DNA of 64,000 bases from Axinella damicornis. Lineage: Eukaryota; Porifera; Demospongiae; Axinellida; Axinellidae. Made by a program: the position numbers and the translations under genes. Shown piece by piece: positions 1 to 11,800 of this stretch. The notes under the pieces are model-generated. The model had not been told where the DNA came from, searched no databases, and saw only the letters and a list, made by a program, of their open reading frames with translations. Each line of letters starts with the position of its first letter. Within the stretch, counting starts at the first letter, position 1. The stretch spans positions 18,635,853 through 18,699,852 of the forward strand of contig OZ007506.1 in NCBI GenBank assembly GCA_963931865.1. The letters run 5' to 3'.

Positions 1-1133
1 CGCAAAATACGACCAGGAAGTGATTTACGGCACGACGTACGATACATATATTGTAGATTGCAAGTCCGTTGTCTAAATAGTGACCGCCTCATATCCAATT
101 AGTGGTTAAGAGTTTATACTAGACGAATGCAGAACATTGTGGGGCGAGCCTGAGCGAGTACAGTTGTCGAATGTGCATGGAGCACTTGCATGCGCATGTG
201 TTCCTACATGGAGCGGATGCATGTGCATGACTGTCAGTGCATGTCATCAGAGTGTGACGCAGAGCATAGTACAACTTAAGGACACAGATCACACCAGAAG
301 TTATGACACTCAGAAAAATACACCCGTGCACTTCACAGCAACTGTGAATCAGGTTAGCCGAAGCAGTACTCTGGTAGCTAGGTAGGTCCAGGAGAGCTCT
401 CTGTCTTTGTTGTCGCCACCGGAGGGCGACTTTCTCATTCTCTGCTGATGCCAGATCTGTCATGACTGGCCAGTCAAGTTCCCATCCTCTGGCAATAGCT
501 GAAGCAGCAGTCTAACACACCGGCACCGTGATGGTTTTAATATAGCTATGCGTGCAGTATAATTTAAAGCCTGCATGTCACGCGGCTCTGCATGCAGGAC
601 ATGAGATCGCTTGAAGCACTCTCCCGTCTTCATGAAATGCTTTAGCCCCTCACCGCGCGCTATAGTCTCCATCCTTGTTGAGGTAGACCGTTCAGTTCGT
701 GTCTCAGTCGTTTCGGACGTTATGCAATGGTGAGTTCGCTTGTGGTTTGAATTAACGCATGACGCAATGACACGCAAAATACGAGCAGGAAGTGATTTAC
801 GGCACGACGTATGATAGATAGATATAAAGAAATAAATAAATATATGGAAAATTCACAGCAAACTCGTCTATGTGGGGCTCGCTCAGGCTCGCCCCAATCA
901 CTGTGAAAACACTAAGGTTGACAGTGTACAAGTTCTGTCAATGTGTACTAAACCACCTGCTGAAAAATCACTTCTTGAGTGAAACATAAATGACGACATA
1001 CGTATGGTACGCATCTTAAACATCGTTCAGAATGCTTTACAAATCTGGGGGCAAGCCTGGGTACGAGGCTAAGCACAGACAGTTTTAGTTTTAGTCAACA
1101 GCTCATATACTTCAGAGTAGCTATTCACCATAC
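1..1133. repeat. Repeat-filled left edge; no tomosyn exon recognised
   Basis: This stretch holds an inverted-terminal-repeat element (141-895). The first ~50 bases match the sequence just inside the right end of that element (compare 773-822), so a second partial copy lies at the window edge. A fragment at about 1048-1072 resembles the foldback-family end. Tomosyn should continue leftward from the exon at 1134-1242, but I see no exon encoding its next segment or the SNARE motif here, so those are probably off-window. Confidence 0.6.
141..895. mobile_element. MITE-like element, family with GGGGCGAGCCTGAGCGAG ends (copy A)
   Basis: The left end reads GGGGCGAGCCTGAGCGAG and the right end (878-895) is its exact reverse complement, giving 18 bp terminal inverted repeats around ~755 bp. 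A closely similar copy lies at 52182-53395 and a diverged one at 47168-47776; single ends recur near 19570, 21363, 42815 and 49436. No transposase-like reading frame is present, so it is non-autonomous. The superfamily is not recognisable from the ends alone. Confidence 0.7.
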
Positions 1134-4100
1134 CTGCTATCTCTCAGGACAGGGTAGGAGAGTTTCAGGAGAGAAGTGAGTCCCGGCAAGCTGTGCACCA
1201 CGGCGTAGCAGCATGTGGTCAGGCTCAGTAGGCAGGGAAGATCTGTGAAGGTATACAACCAATGACGTCATCACTCACGGAGCATTAACTCAAAGGGAGC
1301 TGCTGTTTTGGGAGGGTCAACACAGCAACTACAAATTATAGATCAGTAAAGAGAGATACACGTAACAGCAGAATGAACAGTGACATGGACCATGCCCACA
1401 CAGCTTTATCTTGAAAACAAAACGCAACAACATCCTCCCTACAGACCAATACAGTCTGTAAGGAGCTATCATCCTACCTTGTTTCCCAATTTTTTTTTCT
1501 CGTTCTGCTATCACTTACGGTTATGTTGTTGTTTTTACTTGTATAAAACATGAATTCATTAACTAATTGACTCAACTAAGGCTACATTTCTTTGACGACG
1601 ACGGTGACTGTCCAGTCCCATACCTACATGTAGCTTTGTGTGTAAGATGCTACACCAAATGCAGAGAACACTTCACACAATATTACGTTTACTTACAGAG
1701 TTTGCCATACATTTACTCCCATAGAAAATCGTGCCAAATTGCACGGTTATTGTAGTCCGAGGGCCATCAGAAATTGCACTCACAACAGTCAAAAATTGCA
1801 CTTGCTATCACTTGTGCAATTACTTTGCCTGTTGCTTGTGCGATTATTCCCAAATCGCACTCAAAATCCATGTGACTTAACGCAAGCGCGCTTGAATCCT
1901 CAGTTGGAAAATTTTCTTGTGCAAGTGTCTCACGTAGCTACGGACAATATTTGTAATGTGCACTTTAACACAAGTGGCATGTTTTTAGGACTTGCATTGC
2001 ATGGGAACTCCGTACAGTCATCTTTACGCAGACCAACGTCACAATGAAGTATTCAAACACTGATAAGGGTCCACACTCAGCACATTAAACTCAGAACCCT
2101 GACAATGCATTACTAAGATAACAGGTCGCTAGACTTTCTGTTTGCACAAAAAGTATATTAGAAAAGATACAGAGCAGAGATCACTTGCACACAAGATGGC
2201 GTTGAAAGTGCTCTTCCTTCTTGCTACGCTGACACTGGTGAGCGTGCCAGCTTGCAGTGCCACAGGTCAGCAGCAACAGCAACAGCAAGGTGAATCAAGA
2301 CATCTTTGTATGTGCACTGAGACGACTGGTGCTGTTCCTGGCACTAAATGCAACCATATTTCATTGGCCCAATCTGGTCTATGCCACACAGCTGAGCAGC
2401 AATGTGTCAGCAGAGCTGATCTCGACGGTGTGGTTGCACAGATAGCAGTTATCGAGAGTGCACACAGCAGCTGGCGAAATGCCACCCTCCACATTCTCAA
2501 AACGTACCTGCCAGCTAACCCAAGTAAGGAAATCTGTGATAAAGGAGGTAGTTGCGTTGTGAGAATCTTTCATTTACAGCTCTCCTCCTGGAGTCTATTC
2601 CGGACAAGCTGGAGAATATCCAGTCCAAGATGATTGAAGAGTTTGCAACTTCTCGAAACACCACCATGGATGGTACGGACATAGGTTTCTTAGTGTCATT
2701 CATAGTATGGCTATCTGTCACACCCACAGCATGGATATGGTCATACATGATAGTATTTGTTCACATTCTTGCCTCATACTGTACTGCATGGGTTATTGAG
2801 CAGGGCCACACTTCGGTTAATGGAACTACAAGTACTATATAGCTAGGCCAACAACAGAGGCAGGCATGTGCAGGAGAAACTAATGCCCTTTGGCTACAAA
2901 AGTGTACATTGTATCATAATTATGGTAAAATCCGATATTCCAAAATACGTATTTACATCAGTAGCAGCAGTTACGTCTGTGGGAGGAGGCGGTAAAAGCA
3001 CTTGCCAAAATAAATATCATTCTCATACATACATCCTTGACGCTACTTGTAAAAGTGCTGCTAATATCCGAAGGCCGACTGCTGACTTTCATTGTGATAC
3101 CCATAGCCATCATGGGTAACCTCGTTCCCAGGCCTTCTCACCCCAGCGTTTGTCACTTGCAGTACCCCCCGTTAGTATTGCAAGCGACAAACGCTGGGGT
3201 GAGAAGGCCTGGGAACGAGGCTACATCATGGGCTCCTGTAGCCACGTGTGTGGTGACCTGTGTACCTCTCACATGCAGATTACGCCAAACTTCAGGACAA
3301 GGTCGACAAGCTTCAAGAAAGAGTGATTACATTAGAGGAAAAATTGCAGAACTCAACTGAAGCAAGCACTAGGAAACTCCATCACGAGGTGGTGGAGCTA
3401 CTACAGAACACCAGTTGCAGTTCGGAAGGTAAGACCTAGCTAGCTTCTTATCGTTTCATGGAATGGACGCATTAGAATGGTCGGGCCAATACTGCCAGCT
3501 TTGAACCGTACTGCCCTCCCACTCGTGCCATAATATATTTAGTACCCAGCAGACAGGGTTACAATAGCTAAAGGAGTTGATGGGAAAATGAAAGTGCTGA
3601 CATCCACCTTTGACCTCCGATTGCTGGGCTTGTGGGGGTCATGAATATCATTAACGGTATTGCCAGAGGGGTCTCTCCATGTGTGCAGGCCCCACCAAGT
3701 TTGGCCGCTGAGGAGCGAATGCTGTGGGAGAGGAGTACCTATGAAAGTGGTGTGCACTGAAAATGTGTTGTCTTGGTGGGAAGAATTCGGTGGTTAAAGG
3801 GTTAAGTTTGCCAGATTATAATGCAGAGTATTATAATGCAGAGTATTGTTCATCACTCAGGAGTGTACACAGACTGCAAGGACGCCCTGACTAAAGGACA
3901 AACTACAAGTGGTGTCTACACCATCAAACCAGACCACCAGCCCGAATTCCAAGCATACTGTGACATGGACACAGATGGTGGTGGGTGGACAGTCTTCCAG
4001 CGCAGAGAGGATGGATCGGTAAACTTTTATCGCTACTGGACTGACTATCAGCAAGGGTTTGGACACCCAAGTGGAGAGTTCTGGCTGGGTCTGGACAAGA

Positions 4101-5783
4101 TACACCGTCTAACACCTACTGCTATTCAGCTACGAATTGATATTCAGGACTTTGAAGGAAACTCACGATACGCACAATACCAAAGATTCAGTGTGGGAGA
4201 TTCAGCATCCAGATACACTCTGTCAGCATCAGGATACAGTGGAACTGCAGGAAACTCTTTTTTTGGTGGAGACAAGTTTTCCACAAGGGACCAGGACAAT
4301 GACGCCTGGGGTAGAAACTGTGCACAGACTAATAAAGGTGGCTGGTGGTATCATGCTTGCTGGAGTTCACACCTCAATGGTGTCTACCATCATGGATCAT
4401 TTAGTGGACCCGGTGGTGTGACCTGGTACGCATGGAGGGGATACTACTACTCCTTTAAATTTACAGAGATGAAACTGAGGGAGAACTGAATACCTACCTA
4501 AGTGAAGGATTGTCAATTCGCTGACGTGTGCTTAGTTAGCTTGAATTCAATATTGTAGAGAGATTCAACATTGTAGAGCACCACAGTGGGTATTGTAACT
4601 TTAGCTACGTATTTACTGTACATTTATTCTCACTTTTCATGTGAAAATTTGTCATGGAGAAATTTTCTGTAGTCCCTACCCTATTAATTAAGGCTTACAC
4701 TTCCTGATTATACCACATGTAAGGACCGTCCATCCCTTTCACACAGTGTGGATTGGTTGGAGGTCACGGTAGAATGTGAATATGTATAATGTGTAATAGT
4801 GAAGAGCATTAGCACTGCATGGGTCCAGACTGCCTTCATCTTTATCTGAAAGATGATGTCACACTCTTTGTGTGACGTTGAATCACTCTTTAGGGTTCGT
4901 CATGCATTGTTACTCATGCTTCCTGCACCGTCCCTCCCCCACACTACCAACCATTGCACTTGAAGTATCCACTCCTCAGCCACGAGCTACTGTTCACTCA
5001 TGCTTCCTGCACCGTCCCTCCCCCACACTACCAACCATTGCACTTGAAGTATCCACTCCTCAGCCACGAGCTACTGTTCACTCATGCTTCCTGCACCGTC
5101 CCTCCCCTAAACCACTAACCATTGCACTTGAAGTATCCACTCCTCAGCCACGAGCTACTGTTCACTCATGCTTCCTGCACCGTCCCTCCCCCACACTACC
5201 AACCATTGCACTTGAAGTATCCACTCCTCAGCCACGAGCTACTGTTACTCATGCTTCCTGCACCGTCCCTCCCCCACACTACCAACCATTGCACTTGAAG
5301 TATCCACTCCTCAGCCACGAGCTACTGTTACTCATGCTTCCTGCACCGTCCCTCCCCCACACTACCAACCATTGCACTTGAAGTATCCACTCCTCAGCCA
5401 CGAGCTACTGTTACTCATGCTTCCTGCACCGTCCCTCCCCCACACTACCAACCATTGCACTTGAAGTATCCACTCCTCAGCCACGAGCTACTGTTACTCA
5501 TGCTTCCTGCACCGTCCCTCCCCCACACTACCAACCATTGCACTTGAAGTATCCACTCCTCAGCCACGAGCTACTGTTACTCATGCTTCCTGCACCGTCC
5601 CTCCCCCACACTACCAACCATTGCACTTGAAGTATCCACTCCTCAGCCACGAGCTACTGTTACTCATGCTTCCTGCACCGTCCCTCCCCCACACTACTAA
5701 CCATTGCACTTGAAGTATCCACTCCTCAGCCACGAGCTACTGTTACTCATGCTTCCTGCACCATCCCCCCCCCCCCCCCCCCC

Positions 5784-5814
<31 letters not shown>

Positions 5815-8800
5815 TACTAACCATTGCACTTGAAGTATCCACTCCTCAGCCACGAGCTACTGTCAGGGATGGGAATGCCCTTGCTGACTGGTACACCCCC
5901 GGGAAAGCTGAACGACTGCAGAGAAAACAAATAGCTCACTCATTGATGGCAGTGGGATATCAGTTCTCCAAGCTCTTCTAGTACCATCAGTGAACAGTTA
6001 CTCACTCGTATCTTGTCCACATCAGTGATGACGAGATAGTGGAGTGGTTTCTGAGACTGGGATGCATCTTGAAGTTTATTGGTCCTCCGAACTCCTAGTG
6101 GGAGAGAAAAACACAGCAACAGACACTTTACATGCACATTATATGTACTAAGCGATACATCCAGAGTGCATCCTTGTGCTGCTTTAATGTTGCAATCAGT
6201 GGAACTATCTCCACTATTTGATGTACTGTAACCCTGTTCTGTTGTTACACCTAGCTGTTGTTAAACCTAAATGTCAGTCAGCACCATGCATTGTACGACT
6301 ACATTTCACTCAAAACTAAACATTCAGGGCCCAAAGCCGTTAGTACCTTCTGGTGTTTTGGCTTTGTAGGGGACGACCTGCAGGTCACCCCACTCATTCA
6401 GGAAATGGAGGCTCACAACAGGACGCTTGTGCTCCATTATGAAACCTGCATTGGTAGAGAGAGCTAATTTTTGAAGTCAGAAAGTAAAGTAAATATTACC
6501 AGTAGCTTTGCTCGCTTCGCTCGCTCAGCTACCTTCCCCCTCGTTCGCCTACCGTGAGTAATCCGGCGCTGGACAGCTCTCTGTGCAGAGCCGCTGCTCC
6601 GGGCCGATTGCGTCCGCTTCAACTGCTGCTCCCCATTTGCATCTGCTTCAGCTACTGCTCCCCGTTTGCGTCTGCTTCAGCTGCTGCTCCCTGATTGCAT
6701 CCGCTTCAGCTGCTGCTCGCTGCTTGCGTCCGCTTCAGCTGCTGCTCCCGATTGCATCCGCTTCAACTGCTCCCCAATTGCGTCTGCTTCAACTGCTGCA
6801 GTACCTGATTGCATCCGCTTCAACTGCTGCTCACCCGATTGTGTCCGCTTTCAATTGCTGCTCGCCCGATTGTGTCCGCTTCAACTGCTGCTCCCCGATT
6901 GCATGCATCCGCTTGCTGGATTTTCAGCCCATGCCCGGGCCCAATGTTCTCGAACATTCTTTGCGGAGTTCGAGGTTCAGTACGAAGGTTGCGCGTCACT
7001 AGTCTAGTCCCGCCTCACGAACATCCCACTTCCGTCACACACACACACACACACGCTAAAATCTTAATGTATTGATACAAACATTTTCATCAAAACATTA
7101 CATTCTGCACAACCTAGGAATTTGTGCAATCTCAAGATATTGCGTTGTGCATTCTCCTACTCCCAAGAAGACATATACTATATCACAACACACAATGCTG
7201 CCGGTTGGTAGTTACATTGCTAAAACTAGTGTACGTACGTGTAGGAACAAGATCAATTTCCCTGTCACCCTGTGCAGTTCCAGGTTGTCTGACGTTAACA
7301 CCATAGGCTGCAACATGTCCACTGGCCAGACCAACCCACAGGGTCAGGGTAGGCGGGGCTGGAAGAGATCACACAACATTTGAAGTCCCACATGGACAAT
7401 ACAGACTACAGGATTGAGACCCACTTGTCAGACAAACTTAGGGCAACAGCACAAGAGAATAGAATGTTTTCTGAGTTCACTTAGAGCCTTTGGGCTTGTG
7501 AAGATAGCTTCTAGCTTCTGCGTGGGCTTCAGTGGGTAAGTGTTTAGGATTGAATCGCGGCTGGACGCAAAAGATCTTTCTCCAAAAATAATTTCATGAA
7601 GTGTATAATCTAGTAAAACCGACAACTCTAGTCACTTCTCCTCACCCTGCTTGTCCATCTGTAGCTGTACTATCTCCAGAGCAGTGACGGAGCACTCACA
7701 CTCCTCCACCTTCCTCAGTAAGGTAGAAGAGTCTCCATTCTGAGTGGCATCCTTTGGAGGACCACTGACAACCGAAGCAGGAGTCATAACCTACATCAGT
7801 GGGCAAGTCTAAGTCAACATGTAGACAAATTAATACTCCTTGACCCACAAAATTGAAGAAATTTCATTAGGCCGACACACTCAACATTCAGGACTATGAT
7901 GTCATCACAAGAATGTAGGAGTTCAAAGGGGACTTACATGCATGAAAAGAAATGCCACAGGTATATTATATTAGGCCATTCTCGTCCATGTGTGAATACA
8001 CAAATAAGCCAATGCCATTACACTGGCGGTTGACGTGCACACCAGACTGATGTGACGATTCGTATCTAAGACATTGCTATAGCTACAGCTATCTGAAAAA
8101 TACTTCTACTACTACGCACACGAAATTCACTGTCACTCAGCCTAGCCGGTGAATTGCAGGAAGATGGTGTGGTAACTAACCCCTCATCCCTACCTTTGGT
8201 AACTCAGGTGTGGACTTGGACCGTATCGGCTGTTCCTGAGTCTCCATGTTTGCCTTCATGGACAGAGCCCAGGATGTAGCATGCCTCATGATGGTGGGCT
8301 TGGGGGAGGACGGATTGATGGCCAGCTGGCTGGTCTCCCTTCGCATCTGCCGAATGTACTTGGAATTGTCTGCAAGGTCTGAGAATGTGGAGGGTTAGAA
8401 AAATGCAGAGCAATAAAGGTCTGTAATTGGGCCATTCGTCAAATTAGCTTAGATAACAGCAGTGATGTACCGATATGGAATTCAGCCAATATTTTGATGA
8501 CCGATTATGGATAAGAAATACTTGCCGATACTGACAGCCGATCTGATAAACAACTCTGTTCAATTTTTCTACTTTTCAGTACATAACATCAATACATTAA
8601 GATATTAACCGTGTGTTTGTGGGTGTGTGTGTAACGGATGCGGGATGTTCTGGGGGTTGGACTAGACTATAGTGCGTGTGACCTTCATACTAAATTTACT
8701 GAACTTCGAACTCTGCGAATGCTCGCGCAGGGTTGGAATTCTAGAACTCGGCTGGGCAGCTGAAACGGGTACAGCAGCTGAAGTGGATGCAATTGGGGAG

Positions 8801-11800
8801 CAGCAGCTGAAGCAGACGCAATTGGGGAGCAGAAGCTGAAGCGGACACAATCGGGGAGCAGCAGCTGAAGCAGATGCAATCGGGGAGCAGCAGCTGAAGC
8901 AGACGCAATCGGGGAGCAGCAGCTGAAGCGGACACAATCGGGGAGCAGCAGCTGAAGCAGATGCAATCAGGGAGCAGCAGCTGAAGCAAACGTATTGGGG
9001 AGCAGCAGCTGAAGCGGACACAATCGGGGAGCAAGGTGAATGAGGGGGAAGTAGCTGAGCGAGCGAAGCGAGCAAAGTTACTTGAAATTTTACAATCACG
9101 GTTACTGATATACACCAGTGAAAGTCAATACCAATATTTATGGTCAATATCCGATATCGGTCTGACACTGATGCAGTACTTTTGAAACATCAGTGCTGGG
9201 ATTAATAGGATCACTCAGTTTTCAATGGACTGTGCGTCCACACCTCAATTGCTTTATCACTTAGTGTGTGGTTGCAATTTAGGGAGGAAACGTCCATCTA
9301 CACTAGCATATGGCATTCAGGCACCAAATTTTACAATGCAGTCTGGTGTAGGTGCATATACTATGGAAGTCCGTATACATGCATGTACATGTACCATACA
9401 GAAGTGTACACGGTCGGTAAAGGAGCATGCATAGTACTTATAGGTTGGAGTACTTACACAGGATGCTGGTGAGGTTGCTGAGGGTGTAGAGGCATCTGTT
9501 GGTTATGGTGTCCACCACTGTGAAGCCCTGGTCAGTGCCAATAGCCAGTCTGAAGAATAAACATTTGCGCAATCATCCAATTTAGAAACCATGGTCACTA
9601 ACCATGACAGCCAAATGGAACAGATCCACCGAATTTCATCGATCAAAAGCTGCCCTTGTATAGTCACTGCCTCATATACGAAGGTGACACAAACGTACCT
9701 GCAGTCTAGCCTCGTTCCCAGGCCGTCTGCTAGTCGCGCGCGCACCGCATACGTGACCTTTGAACCCTTGTCAGATAGCTGGCAGAAGGCCTGGTACCAC
9801 TCCTACGTCATTTACAAGCAAAGTGGACACGGTTATGAAGCAACTCGACTACACGTATGCTTTCGAGTTTATATTGATACCACGAAGACAGCAACTTGAT
9901 GCCAACTCAGCGCTAACGGCAATACAGCATGCACTAACGTTTGACTACTCAGGCGTAAGTCTTACCAAGCGCTTGGTAAGCTACTGTAGATGTAAGCTAT
10001 TGTAGTTACCTAGGCTACTACAACCGTACAACAAGGAGTTCCATACCTGACGCCTCCAGTAGTCCATCACGGTAGCGTAAAAGCCAACAATAACTCGCTA
10101 GGAAACCTGCCGTTAGCCCGTGAACTTCTGGCACGCCGCCATTTTACATGAAACCGTGTCCACCTACGTCACAACCGTGTCCACTTTGCATTTGCTTGTA
10201 AATGACGTAGGAGTGGTACCATCTGACAAGGGTTCAAAGGTCACGTATGCGGTGCGCGCGCGACTGGCAGACGGCCTGGGAACGAGGCTACCTGCAGTCA
10301 GTGTAATAGTCGTCGCCCTCATCCAAGCACTGCACTTACGTAAACTTGAAGAGTAATACAGAATTTGCTTGAATGTCAAGACGATCAAATCAACTGCTTG
10401 AAGGACTGCAGTGTACTATAGCTTCCAATGCCCAGCCCAGCAACTTAAAGGCGACCCAACAATTTCTAGACAAACCTGACGATGACAGCAAGACAAAGTG
10501 CACATGTGCACCCGCAGCAGCTGGAATCGTATTCTGGACGCACTTTGAAACACAAATAGTAGCCACGGACATTGCATGATCGATGAAATACCAGAGGTCG
10601 AAATAACATGCGGTCATCGGTCAATTTCCGTACATTTAACTAAAATGACCACACACTAATGCAGGCGTGACCAATCAACATGCAAACACCTAAGTGCATG
10701 ACCCATATGACTGTACCTGGTTCGAATCAGCCAATTTCTTTTTCTCTCTTTCTTTATGCACGAGTTCTAGTCAACCAAATTCTTTTCTTTCCCCAATACA
10801 CATTATATATACACACACAACCAACATGGATTTGAATTTACGTAGCTTGGAGAACACACTTTCATGCTCTTTTGATTTACATTTGGTGACGGGCATGACC
10901 TAGCAATGACCAATCAAAATCCAAAGTGCTAGGACATTTGACCGCTCAACATGTAATCCTTATTTCGACCTCTGAAATGCCGTACGTAGTTAGTTACACA
11001 GAGCTTTCTACGTATTAAGCACAGTGACTCACATCCCTATGTTCTTGCTGTACTGCATTGAGGACACGGTTACTGGTACAATCTCAATCTCTTGAGCTGC
11101 GTTAGGGCTTCCGTTGGAGTGGAAGCACCGACAGTGTTGGGCCAGGTGGAACCCAGGCAGGGAGTCCTGCAACTCCTCCCGAAAGACCCAGCCAGTAGGC
11201 ATTTGTAACGGGATGGTGGTGGAGGAAGGAGGGCTGGACAAGACTCCCGAGGCTCCTGGGTTGAGAACTGAGTCGTGGTTGAAGCAGATGTCCAAAGACT
11301 GTTGCATGGAGGAAACCAATAATGCAGGGACTGTTATAGACGTATATTAACAAAGAACCTGATCCTACTGAAAACACGCACACTTGTCTACATGAAAGCA
11401 GGAGTGCATAATGACGAAGAGAGCAGAAGGAAGGGAAGGAGCATGAATCGACCACGCAAAAGATTAAATCTGAAAACTTCCCACGTTAGTCCCGTTACTA
11501 CTTTTAGTGCGCACGTGTATTGTTGTTTTTCTGTGATGCCATTGACTGACTACAGTGACGTGCCAAAGATTGCTGGGAGAGAGAACATAAGCATCCGTAA
11601 GTGTCGCAGGATGTTTCCCAGCAGTCATCAGCTCCAGAAAAGAAGAAGGTTCCACTAGTCGAGACACCCTCTTGGCTGTGTGAAGTGGCTCAATCGACTA
11701 CATCGTCATACAGCACTTTCTCGAGGTCTGTCACTACTACTAGTATGTCATTCCACTGCCTCACTACCAATGGGGTCTTGATGCTGGCTTTTTCTCTCTG

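Noticed and set aside
4872..5381. 169-codon frame with repeated SCFLHRPSP motif
   Set aside because: An in-phase stretch of the 84 bp minisatellite; the period changes to 83 and the frame collapses.
6583..7075. Cys/Ser/Ala-rich small proteins (also at 8662-9168 and 60223-61307)
   Set aside because: The 29 bp unit lacks stops in several frames and cycles through all three, so the frames are repeat artefacts.
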